Shown: piece after piece, positions 1 to 5,711 of the stretch
Position numbering within the stretch: position 1 is the first letter of the stretch
Layout: every line of letters begins with the position of its first letter
Assembly (NCBI GenBank): GCA_045533115.1
Contig: JAZSHF010000003.1
Location: 1-7,320, forward strand
DNA from: Colimorpha_A sp045533115
GTDB taxonomy: Bacteria > Bacillota > Clostridia > Oscillospirales > CAG-272
DNA: 7,320 nucleotides
Reading direction: 5' to 3'
The notes under the pieces: generated by a model
The model's database searches: none
Told to the model about the DNA's origin: nothing
The model's input: the letters and a program-made list of their open reading frames with translations, nothing else
Position numbers and translations under genes: made by a program

Positions 1-209
1 ACGTCCTTGCCCTCCTTCTTGTACTGGGGAATGAGTTTGTTCGTCTTGTTCTGCTCTGCCTTCATAAGCTCGTTTTCGGCGATTATCGAACGGCGCTGAG
101 CGTCAAGCTCAAGAATTTTTGCGATCTCTTCCTTTGCGTCTCTGCCCTTTTGAGCAAGACGCTCGATTACTTCGTTGGGGTTCTCTCTTATATATTTGAT
201 GTCAAGCAT
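1..209 (-). CDS. serS: Seryl-tRNA synthetase, N-terminal fragment
   Basis: This is the 5' end of a gene that leaves the window on the left; 69 codons are visible. The protein begins MLDIKYIRENPNEVIERL and continues as a charged, heptad-like helix. That matches the N-terminal antiparallel coiled-coil arm of class II seryl-tRNA synthetase, which grips the long variable arm of tRNA-Ser. The catalytic core is outside the window. The ATG at 207-209 follows an AAAGG/AAAAGGT-type ribosome binding site. It starts 24 bases after the parB stop with no terminator between, so it is probably read through from the soj-parB transcript. serS next to parB is a familiar order in Clostridia. The identification rests on the LDIKYIRENP start and the coiled coil. 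Confidence 0.9.
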   Translation of the reverse strand, partial: MLDIKYIRENPNEVIERLAQKGRDAKEEIAKILELDAQRRSIIAENELMKAEQNKTNKLIPQYKKEGKD

Positions 210-233
210 GATTTTTTACCTTTTGCCTTTCTT

Positions 234-1121
234 TTAATCGTCGAAAATATTTGCTCCGCAGAGCTTGTTTACGAGCTCGTCGAGCTCTTTATCGTCAGAA
301 AAGCTGATTTCAAGCTTTCTCAGTTTGCCCTTGCCGCTGATAATTACCTTTTTTCCGAGCTTTTCGGTCATTTTCCTTGCAAGCTCGGCTGAATAGTCAA
401 CTATCGGCTCGTCCTTTTCGGGCTTCGGGTTCGTTATCTCTTTTTCGATACGGTTCAGCTTCTTAACGAGTGCCTCGGCTTCGCGTACCGAAAGATTTTT
501 CGTCACAACTGTGTTTGCCGCACCGATGATCCTCGTCGGATTTTTAAGTCCGAGAAGCGTTCTTGCGTGACCCGCCGAAAGCGCGCCCTCGCGAACGAGT
601 GCCATTACCTCGTCGGGAAGCTCAAGCAGGCGGAGAATGTTCGCAACTGCCGAACGGCTCTTTCCGATCTGCTTTGAAAGCTCGTCCTGCGTCATTCCAA
701 AGTCGTTTATGAGCGAGCGGTATGCCATCGCTTCTTCTATTGCGTTCAGATCCTCTCTCTGAACGTTCTCGATTATCGCTACCTGCGCCGCCTTTTGGTC
801 GTCAAGCTCCATTATAATTACGGGAACTTCGGTCAGCCCCGCCATTTTAGAGGCTCTCCAACGGCGTTCGCCCGCGATTATCTCGTAAAATTCACCGCTT
901 CCCGTACTTCTTACGATTATCGGCTGTATCAGACCGTGCGCCCGGATTGATTCCGCAAGCTGAGAAAGTGCTTCGGGGTCGAAATCACGTCTCGGCTGAT
1001 CGGGATTCGGCTCTATTTCGCTCAGACGCAGCATCGTAACGCCGCCGTTTTCCTCTGCCGTGTTGTCGAGAAAAATGGCTTCAATGCCGCGTCCGAGACC
1101 TGTATTCTTAGGTTTTGCCAT
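234..1121 (-). CDS. parB: ParB/Spo0J chromosome partitioning protein (CTPase clamp)
   Basis: This 295-residue protein has the normal length and layout of chromosomal ParB. Residues 6-17 (NTGLGRGIEAIF) are the N-terminal peptide that stimulates the ParA ATPase. The CTP-binding domain carries GERRWRA at 84-90 and ENVQRED at 118-124, both intact. A helix-turn-helix (about 144-165, TQDELSKQIGKSRSAVANIL) followed by GHAR (184-187) reads parS. After a charged linker (225-240) the C-terminal dimerisation domain ends at 295. In the family, ParB closes as a CTP-dependent clamp at parS, spreads on DNA, loads SMC and activates Soj. The ATG at 1119-1121 has an AAAGGA ribosome binding site about 9 bases upstream and lies 20 bases after the soj stop, so it is cotranscribed with soj. 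Its likely targets, two perfect parS sites, are at 2023-2085. Confidence 0.97.
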   Translation of the reverse strand: MAKPKNTGLGRGIEAIFLDNTAEENGGVTMLRLSEIEPNPDQPRRDFDPEALSQLAESIRAHGLIQPIIVRSTGSGEFYEIIAGERRWRASKMAGLTEVPVIIMELDDQKAAQVAIIENVQREDLNAIEEAMAYRSLINDFGMTQDELSKQIGKSRSAVANILRLLELPDEVMALVREGALSAGHARTLLGLKNPTRIIGAANTVVTKNLSVREAEALVKKLNRIEKEITNPKPEKDEPIVDYSAELARKMTEKLGKKVIISGKGKLRKLEISFSDDKELDELVNKLCGANIFDD

Positions 1122-1141
1122 GGTTTTGTCCTTTCTTTGCC

Positions 1142-1903
1142 TTAAATTCTCTCGAGAATTTCGTCTGTTACGGCGTAATACGCCTCAGCACCCTTACAAT
1201 GCTTATCATAATAAATAATAGGCATTCCGAAGCCGGGGGCTTCACTCAGCCGCACGTTACGGAGTATCGTCGTCTTAAAGAGCTTCGATGCGTAGTACTT
1301 TTTAAGCTCAAACATAACCTGGCTCGAAAGATTAAGTCGTCCGTTATACATCGTGATAAGTATTCCGAGAAGCTCAAGTGACGGATTGTAAAGCCGTTTT
1401 ACAGAGCGTATCGTCGAAAGCAGCTGAGAAAGACCCTCGATTGAGTAATATTCGCACTGCATCGGAACGATGACGGCATCTGCGGCAACGAGAGAATTGA
1501 CCGTCAGTATGCCGAGCGACGGCGGACAGTCAATAATTATGAAATCATACTCGTCCTTTATAAGTGTAAGCGCATTTTTAAGACGGTATTCGCGTTTTTC
1601 GGTCGTTACAAGCTCAAATTCCGCGCCCGCGAGGGAAATGTTCGACGGAATGACTGAAAGATTCGGAAATTCCGTCGCAACGACACAGCTTTCAGCTGAG
1701 CTTCTTCCGATAACTACGTCGTAGCTTGATAGCTTCATATTCTTTTTATTGATGCCGACGCCGCTTGAGGTGTTGCCCTGCGGGTCAAGATCGACGAGAA
1801 GAACCTTTTTGCCCTTCGCGCCCATTGCCGCCGCAACGTTGACTGCCGACGTGGTTTTTCCTACGCCGCCCTTTTGGTTGGCGAAAACTATTGTTTTTCC
1901 CAC
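1142..1903 (-). CDS. soj: Soj/ParA chromosome partitioning ATPase
   Basis: This 253-residue deviant-Walker ParA/MinD-family ATPase matches Bacillus Soj in length. It shows the deviant Walker A loop KGGVGKT (11-17, with the signature lysine at 11), the A' motif DLDPQGN (38-44) and the Walker B strand FIIIDCPPSLG (121-131, Asp125). The basic positions R189 and R218 lie where Soj uses arginines to bind DNA. In the family the ATP dimer coats the nucleoid, is released by ParB and also modulates DnaA. The start is GTG (1901-1903), chosen because AGGAG sits 7 bases upstream and MGKTIVFANQKGG is the usual family N-terminus. A perfect consensus promoter lies about 37 bases upstream. It is first in the soj-parB-serS unit, and parS sites sit just above its promoter. 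Confidence 0.97.
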   Translation of the reverse strand: MGKTIVFANQKGGVGKTTSAVNVAAAMGAKGKKVLLVDLDPQGNTSSGVGINKKNMKLSSYDVVIGRSSAESCVVATEFPNLSVIPSNISLAGAEFELVTTEKREYRLKNALTLIKDEYDFIIIDCPPSLGILTVNSLVAADAVIVPMQCEYYSIEGLSQLLSTIRSVKRLYNPSLELLGILITMYNGRLNLSSQVMFELKKYYASKLFKTTILRNVRLSEAPGFGMPIIYYDKHCKGAEAYYAVTDEILERI

Positions 1904-1939
1904 AAGAATTCTCCTGTTTTTTCGTTAAAAGGTGTATTT

Positions 1940-1968
1940 ATTATATCTCTTTTAGAAAGAAATGTCAA
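1940..1968 (-). promoter_or_regulatory. Sigma-A promoter for soj-parB(-serS)
   Basis: Read on the minus strand there is TTGACA (1963-1968), a 17-base spacer and TATAAT (1940-1945), a perfect match to the housekeeping consensus. Initiation would fall near 1933, giving a leader of about 30 bases before the GTG of soj. The nearest parS site begins 55 bp upstream of the -35 box, close enough for ParB spreading to reach the promoter. Confidence 0.9.
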
Positions 1969-1984
1969 TAGATATAGTGTAAGT

Positions 1985-2020
1985 GGGAAAAATTAGGGAA
2001 ATTGAGGGGAAAAAGAGGGG
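1985..2020 (+). repeat. Helically spaced GGGAA runs between soj promoter and parS
   Basis: Four G-runs, each followed by AA, start at 1985, 1996, 2006 and 2017. The spacing of 11, 10 and 11 bp is about one DNA turn. The unit GGGAAAT at 1996-2002 equals one half of the Bacillus subtilis Noc-binding palindrome (ATTTCCCGGGAAAT), but here the units are direct repeats, not palindromes. A similar run of four lies inside the end of noc (2122-2158). What binds here, if anything, is unknown. Confidence 0.45.
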
Positions 2021-2022
2021 AA

Positions 2023-2038
2023 TGTTTCACGTGAAACA
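2023..2038. promoter_or_regulatory. parS: parS site 1 (ParB-binding centromere)
   Basis: This is a perfect copy of the 16-bp parS palindrome TGTTTCACGTGAAACA. The symmetry extends one base on each side (2022-2039). It lies in the noc-soj intergenic region, 55 bp upstream of the soj -35 box, next to the gene for its cognate ParB. Confidence 0.97.
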
Positions 2039-2069
2039 TCAAAAAGAAAAAGCTTCACGCAAAACGTAA

Positions 2070-2085
2070 TGTTTCACGTGAAACA
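2070..2085. promoter_or_regulatory. parS: parS site 2 (ParB-binding centromere)
   Basis: This is a second perfect 16-bp parS palindrome, 47 bp centre to centre from site 1 and ending 5 bases before the noc stop codon at 2091. Paired sites so close together should act as a strong ParB loading point. Because both lie upstream of the soj promoter, they may also link ParB loading to soj-parB expression (inference). Confidence 0.97.
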
Positions 2086-2090
2086 ATTTC

Positions 2091-2996
2091 TTAAACAGCC
2101 TTTATCTTTTCTCTTGTATCAGGGGAAAATTCGGGGAATTTTGCGGGAAAACTGCGGGACGGCTTTTTGATCCTGAAAAGCAGCTCAACGGAGTCGTCTC
2201 TTTCGTGCCTTTCTCTTTCCACCGAAACGCCTGCATTCTCAATGCTTTCTATTGCCTTGTCAATGGTGTTGTAGACGATGCGCGGATCCTTGATCGTCGT
2301 ACGGCGCCTCTTCCCTTTTTCCTCGGACGGGCAAAGCACGCGGTCAACAAGCTCCTCTGTTTCCGTGACCGACAGCCCGAGCCGCACTGCCTCTTGAATT
2401 ACGTCAATGCGTTTTTCGGCGTCGCATATCTTGATAACAGCCCTTGCGTGGCGCTCCGTAAGTCCGCCGCCCGTGATTATCAGCTTTTCGGCACCCGTCA
2501 GCCGAAGCAGGCGCAGCTTTGCGGAAAGTGCCGATTTCGGTATCCCGAACACCGCCGCGGTATCCTCTTGCGTCAGACCGTAAACGTCAAGGAACGACGC
2601 CATTGCCGCTGCTTCCTCAAAAAACGTGATCGAAACTCGGTTGCTGTTTGCGGCAGCACTCATTTCGGCGGCGTTTCGGTCGTCGAGGTGCATTACGACA
2701 CAAGGCACCTCACTCATTCCGGCGATCTTTGCCGCGCGGAGCCGCCGTTCTCCCGAAACAAGCTCGTAAACGGGATCGCCCTTTTTCTTTCCTGCCGGGT
2801 TGGCATTCGGAACGGGACGCACCGTGAGCGGCTCGATAATGCCGTAACGGCGAATGCTCTCTGTCAGCCGGTTAAGATCGGTAAAGGATTTTCGTACCTG
2901 CGCGGGATTTGGCAAAATTCGCCCGACAGGTACTGTAATCACGCTTTGGCGCTCGGATTTGCCTTTTTTTCTTCTGAAAAAATCTTTAATGCTCAT
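2091..2996 (-). CDS. noc: Noc-like nucleoid occlusion protein (ParB paralogue)
   Basis: This 301-residue ParB-family protein resembles Noc more than Spo0J. Its start, MSIKDFFRRKKGK, resembles the membrane-targeting amphipathic helix MKHSFSRFF of Bacillus Noc. The C-terminal segment 239-277 (RIVYNTIDKAIESIENAGV, then ELLFRIKK) follows the Noc dimerisation domain closely. GERRLRAA (82-89), the helix-turn-helix (about 141-165) and ERHARA (181-186) are present. The second CTP box is ANSNR (116-120) where the family has ENxQR, so the acidic residue is missing. There is a lysine/proline-rich insertion at 62-76 and a 24-residue tail beyond the usual end. Known Noc proteins bind CTP, DNA and membrane to block division over the nucleoid; that role here is inferred. 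The start at 2996 is set by AAGGAGG; an ATG 30 bases upstream would add an unrelated peptide and lacks this spacing. No convincing promoter was found upstream. Confidence 0.88.
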   Translation of the reverse strand: MSIKDFFRRKKGKSERQSVITVPVGRILPNPAQVRKSFTDLNRLTESIRRYGIIEPLTVRPVPNANPAGKKKGDPVYELVSGERRLRAAKIAGMSEVPCVVMHLDDRNAAEMSAAANSNRVSITFFEEAAAMASFLDVYGLTQEDTAAVFGIPKSALSAKLRLLRLTGAEKLIITGGGLTERHARAVIKICDAEKRIDVIQEAVRLGLSVTETEELVDRVLCPSEEKGKRRRTTIKDPRIVYNTIDKAIESIENAGVSVERERHERDDSVELLFRIKKPSRSFPAKFPEFSPDTREKIKAV

Positions 2997-3001
2997 TTTA
3001 T

Positions 3002-3009
3002 CCCTCCTT
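3002..3009 (-). promoter_or_regulatory. Strong ribosome binding site fixing the noc start
   Basis: The minus strand reads AAGGAGGG, with 6 bases between AGGAGG (3003-3008) and the ATG at 2994-2996. It is a full anti-16S complement and decides between the ATG at 2996 and the upstream in-frame ATG at 3026. Confidence 0.85.
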
Positions 3010-3104
3010 TTTATATACCATATCACATATTGCGTATGGAATTTAGGGAATACGGCTGTCGCGGCAGGTCAGTCTTGGTCGAAAAAAATGAAATTTGGTT
3101 TTTC

Positions 3105-3133
3105 TTTGCCGATATGCTTAGTAATATGGCAAA
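3105..3133. other. Inverted repeat in the noc / thioesterase divergent region
   Basis: The left arm TTTGCCgATAT (3105-3115) pairs with the right arm ATATGGCAAA (3124-3133), with one bulged G and an 8-base centre. Neither side is followed by a T-run, so it is not a terminator. It sits 33 bp upstream of the -35 of the thioesterase promoter, where an operator could lie. The linked winged-helix regulator is one candidate ligand, which is inference only. The rest of the 233-bp divergent region holds the plus-strand promoter, but I could not find a convincing noc promoter. Confidence 0.35.
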
Positions 3134-3165
3134 AAATGGAAAACGATTTGCGAAAATAAATGTCA

Positions 3166-3195
3166 TTGACAACCGGATTTGAACAGTGATATAAT
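3166..3195 (+). promoter_or_regulatory. Sigma-A promoter of the thioesterase operon
   Basis: TTGACA (3166-3171), an 18-base spacer and TATAAT (3190-3195). Both hexamers are perfect. Initiation near 3202 leaves a leader of about 28 bases before the ATG at 3230. A second TATAAT occurs at 3202-3207 but has no matched -35, and it belongs to the repeated motif listed at 3198. Confidence 0.88.
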
Positions 3196-3197
3196 GG

Positions 3198-3218
3198 TAT
3201 ATATAATAAGGAAGAAAA
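3198..3218 (+). repeat. Dispersed AT-rich motif, copy 1
   Basis: The core ATATATAATAAGGAAG is flanked so that 21 bases are identical to the minus-strand copy at 5716-5736; 16 of them recur at 6785-6800. Here it lies in the 5' leader of the thioesterase operon just after the -10 box, and includes an AAGGA that could help ribosome binding. The nearer GAGG at 3220-3223 is better placed for the start. Confidence 0.6.
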
Positions 3219-3229
3219 CGAGGCAAAAA

Positions 3230-3955
3230 ATGAAGTTTTCATGTGAATTCCGCGTCAGCTCGCAGGACGTTGACCTTAACGGTATTGCGAGCGCGACGGC
3301 GGTAATGAGATATATACAGGAATCGGCAAACCTTCAGCACGGGCATTACGGCCCGACTCTTGACGAGATACGCAAGTTGGGCACCGCTTTTATATTGAGC
3401 CGCGTTGCGCTTGATATCGAGAAGCCGATATACGCTCAGGACGTAATCAAGGTAACTACTTGGCTGAACGAGGCTCGCGGATACGGGTATTTGAGAAGTA
3501 CGGTTGTAGAGCGCGACGGCGAAAGAGTTGCCGCTATGACTGCGTTCTGGGGCGTGATGAATATTGAGGAACGCCGTCCGATACGCGTTGAGGAGATAAA
3601 GCTCGGGTTTGGCACCGATGAGGACAAGCTTGAAATCGCTTCCCCTTTGCGCTTTAGGGCAAACAGCGTCGATTTTCACGAGCTTGGTGATTACAAGGTC
3701 GTTTACGGCGACTGCGATGAGAACGTTCATCTCAATAATACGAATTATCCTCGTATTTTCTGCGGATTTATCCCCGATATGTTGGGAAAGCGCGTGACAA
3801 GCCTTTCCATAAACTATCTGCACGAGGCGCGGCTTGGCACTTCATTCAAGGTCTTTTCCACCCAAAATGACGGCGCGGTGATGTTCAAGACGACCCTTGA
3901 GGACGGAAGCATCGGATCGGAAGCAAGGGTAGTGCTTGCTGATATCAATGAATAA
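3230..3955 (+). CDS. Acyl-ACP thioesterase (FatA/FatB-type, double hotdog)
   Basis: This 241-residue protein has the length of bacterial acyl-ACP thioesterases, which hydrolyse acyl-ACP to release free fatty acid in the cytosol. It contains two hotdog domains. The first (about 1-130) has the helix motif DLNGIASATAVMRYIQES (15-32). The second (about 142-241) has DCDENVHLNNTNY (161-173), equivalent to plant FatB DLDVNQHVNNVKY. The catalytic Asp, Asn and His therefore align with D163, N165 and H167, and the later glutamate with E199 in YLHEARLG. All look intact. Chain length cannot be read from sequence. The start at 3230 is chosen because GAGG lies 6 bases upstream and the in-frame TTG at 3179 lies upstream of the -10 box, so it would not be transcribed. 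The next gene overlaps its stop by 8 bases, which implies translational coupling. Confidence 0.9.
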   Translation: MKFSCEFRVSSQDVDLNGIASATAVMRYIQESANLQHGHYGPTLDEIRKLGTAFILSRVALDIEKPIYAQDVIKVTTWLNEARGYGYLRSTVVERDGERVAAMTAFWGVMNIEERRPIRVEEIKLGFGTDEDKLEIASPLRFRANSVDFHELGDYKVVYGDCDENVHLNNTNYPRIFCGFIPDMLGKRVTSLSINYLHEARLGTSFKVFSTQNDGAVMFKTTLEDGSIGSEARVVLADINE

Positions 3956-4538
3956 ATTTCTCGTTTGTGCAATAGGCGGGCTCAGCGAAAAGCGCCTTTC
4001 GCGTCTTGTCGAGCTTGAGCTTAGAGAGCGGGGAGCCGAAACGGTGACTCAATCGGAAGAAAACGTCCGCTGTGCAATATTCGTCGTCGGCGTGCTTGAC
4101 GATGAGGCGATGGAGCTTGTGAGAAGCGCCGCGCCGAATGCCGAAAAGATCGTCTGCTGCCGCTATATTGAAGCCGAAACGGAGGGCGTGATGCTCGTTG
4201 AACGTCCTTTTGACGCGGGAAGGCTTTGTGACGGGCTTGTGCGCTTCCGCAAGAGGGAAAAAGACACGCGCGGATTGATGCTTGACGGCGATACCGTCAC
4301 CTTCCGAGGCGAGAGGATCGACCTTTCGAAAAAGGAGTTTGAGCTTCTTAGGCTTCTTTATTCAAAAAACGGTGAAGCCGTATCGCGAAGCGAAGCGCGT
4401 GAAATAGTCTTCCCTACCGAAAGCGACAGTAACGTAGTTGACGTGTATATAAGTTATCTTCGTAGGAAAATCGATCTGCGCTTTGATACGCGAATGATAA
4501 TTACGGTCAGAAATAAGGGATATATGCTGAAAATATGA
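3948..4538 (+). CDS. Atypical OmpR-family winged-helix regulator with pseudo-receiver
   Basis: This is a 196-residue orphan regulator. Residues about 108-196 form a clear OmpR/PhoB DNA-binding domain: LSKKEFELLRLLYSKNGEAV (126-145), recognition helix NVVDVYISYLRRKID (162-176) and wing TVRNKGYMLKI (186-196). Residues 1-104 have the size and strand pattern of a receiver, ending in ERPFDAGRL (85-93) where receivers have KPF. However, the acidic pair after strand 1 is replaced by CAIGG (7-11), strand 3 (CAIFVVGV, 42-49) has no phospho-acceptor Asp at its end, and the switch lysine is Arg86. It should therefore act without phosphorylation, and no histidine kinase is adjacent. Its ATG lies inside the thioesterase stop region (8-base overlap) with no good ribosome binding site of its own, so it is probably translated by coupling. 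The target is unknown; control of its own operon is plausible. Confidence 0.85.
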   Translation: MNKFLVCAIGGLSEKRLSRLVELELRERGAETVTQSEENVRCAIFVVGVLDDEAMELVRSAAPNAEKIVCCRYIEAETEGVMLVERPFDAGRLCDGLVRFRKREKDTRGLMLDGDTVTFRGERIDLSKKEFELLRLLYSKNGEAVSRSEAREIVFPTESDSNVVDVYISYLRRKIDLRFDTRMIITVRNKGYMLKI

Positions 4539-4555
4539 AAAGAAAGGAGCCCGCT

Positions 4556-5683
4556 ATGGTTTACAAGGTCAAAAACTGCATAATGTACAACGGATCGCGC
4601 GGCGGGCTTCTTTTTTCGGTCGAAAACGGCGTGTCGAGGGTGATCTCCGAGGTTCCGAACGGTGTTGAGGTCAAGGAAATCGACGCGAGGGGCAAGATCT
4701 TGCTCCCGGCATTCACCGATATCGGCGCAAGATGCTACGATCGATGCCGCGACGGCGTCGAATCGCTCGAAACCGCATCGGCAGCGGCAACCGTCGGCGG
4801 TTACAGAAAAATAGTGTCGCTCGGCGGTGACTGTTTCGGAGATGGCAGAGTGATCGCCGCGAAAAACGCTGCCGACGGAGCAAAAAGCGGTATCGTGTAT
4901 GGCTTTTACGGCGACGGCGATATTTATGAAACTCTTTGCGAAATAAAGAAAAACGACGCCCTTTACGTTTCGGCGGGCATCAGGGACACCGAAAACGGCG
5001 GTTTTGCGCGCGGAATTGCCTCAAAAATGAGCGGAACGGTCGGTTTTTCGCGTTATGATGAGTGCGGCGAGCTTGCGAAGCTCTTGTTCGCGGCTTATGA
5101 GAGCGGAGCGAGGGTTCATATAATGGCGATCGGCTGCCGCGAGGCGCTTGAAATGGTGAAAAACGCAAAAAAAGCAGGCGTGTCGGTCACGGTCGGCGTG
5201 TCGCCATTCCATCTTGCGTTGACGGAAAACGACGTTGCTTTTTACGGCGCGAACTGCAAGCTTCTTCCGCCGCTTCGCTCGTCTCTTGACCGCGAAGCTC
5301 TCCGCGAAGGACTTTTTGACGGAAGCATCGACGCGGTAAGCTCTCTCCACACTCCCCTTTCTGCAAGCGAAAAACTATTTCAGAACGGCTCGGGCTACGG
5401 TCTCTGCTCTATTGAAACGACGCTCCCCGTTCTGATGACGTATTTGCCCGAGCTTGAGGCTGCACCGCGAAGAATAGCAGAAATAATGGCACTGAAGCCG
5501 TCGGAAATAATCGGAGAGGGCTTCTCTCTTTCCGAGGGAGAAAGCGCGGATTTCGTGCTTGTCGATCCGTCGGCGGAGCTGGTGATATCAAGTAACACTT
5601 TGAAAAGCAAGTGCTTGAACACCCCCTTCCTCGGTCAAACGCTCCTCGGGTGCAATCTTAAATTGTATCTTAACGGAAAATAA
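4556..5683 (+). CDS. Dihydroorotase-like amidohydrolase-fold protein, apparently lacking metal ligands
   Basis: This 375-residue protein is related to dihydroorotase/allantoinase (usually about 420-450 residues). The recognisable frame is GKILLPAFTDIG (46-57), ETASAAATVGGYRKIV (72-87), VTVGVSPFHLALTENDV (211-227), KLLPPLRSSLDREAL (235-249), GSIDAVSSLHTPLSASEK (256-273), ADFVLVDP (331-338) and NTPFLGQTLLG (355-365). Active enzymes have DxHxH, a later HVS, PHHL and TDHAP. Here these read DIGAR (55-59), AIG (191-193), PFHL (217-220) and SLHTP (263-267), so both first histidines, the HVS His, the first PHHL His and the catalytic Asp are gone. The middle region with the remaining ligands is shortened. 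A non-catalytic scaffold or ligand-binding role is inferred; no pyrimidine genes are nearby. The start at 4556 follows AAAGGAG by 6 bases; the ATG at 4535 overlapping the previous stop is less likely. Confidence 0.85.
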   Translation: MVYKVKNCIMYNGSRGGLLFSVENGVSRVISEVPNGVEVKEIDARGKILLPAFTDIGARCYDRCRDGVESLETASAAATVGGYRKIVSLGGDCFGDGRVIAAKNAADGAKSGIVYGFYGDGDIYETLCEIKKNDALYVSAGIRDTENGGFARGIASKMSGTVGFSRYDECGELAKLLFAAYESGARVHIMAIGCREALEMVKNAKKAGVSVTVGVSPFHLALTENDVAFYGANCKLLPPLRSSLDREALREGLFDGSIDAVSSLHTPLSASEKLFQNGSGYGLCSIETTLPVLMTYLPELEAAPRRIAEIMALKPSEIIGEGFSLSEGESADFVLVDPSAELVISSNTLKSKCLNTPFLGQTLLGCNLKLYLNGK

Positions 5684-5684
5684 G

Positions 5685-5710
5685 AAAGGACGGAATTTCC
5701 GTCCTTTTTT
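5685..5710 (+). terminator. Rho-independent terminator ending the thioesterase operon
   Basis: A hairpin with stem AAAGGACGG / CCGTCCTTT and loop AATTT (5685-5707) runs into six T residues (5705-5710). It begins one base after the stop codon of the dihydroorotase-like gene. On the minus strand the same hairpin follows the methyltransferase stop (5712) and runs into TTTCTTATTTT, so it may terminate both convergent units, though the tail is poorer on that side. Confidence 0.92.
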
Positions 5711-5711
5711 G

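Noticed and set aside
1985..2020. G-quadruplex
   Set aside because: The loops are 8, 7 and 7 bases with mostly three-G runs, too long for a stable structure by the usual rule; periodic protein sites are a better reading.
2997..3026. Upstream ATG for noc at 3026
   Set aside because: The ATG at 2996 has AAGGAGG at ideal spacing and gives the Noc-like amphipathic start; the extra ten residues would be encoded by the ribosome binding site itself.
3015..3040. DnaA boxes or an origin in the divergent region
   Set aside because: TATCACAT near 3021 does not fit TTATNCACA without a gap, and no cluster is present.
2205..3182. Long open frame on the plus strand opposite noc
   Set aside because: It is antisense to a clear Noc-family gene, has no ribosome binding site or family resemblance, and is rich in Cys/Arg/His as expected of a shadow frame.
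3179..3229. TTG start for the thioesterase at 3179
   Set aside because: It lies upstream of the -10 box, so it would not be in the transcript; the ATG at 3230 has GAGG 6 bases before it.
4535..4555. ATG at 4535 overlapping the regulator stop as the start of the dihydroorotase-like gene
   Set aside because: The ATG at 4556 has AAAGGAG at good spacing, and the added MKRKEPA is encoded by that ribosome binding site. Coupled initiation at 4535 is not fully excluded.
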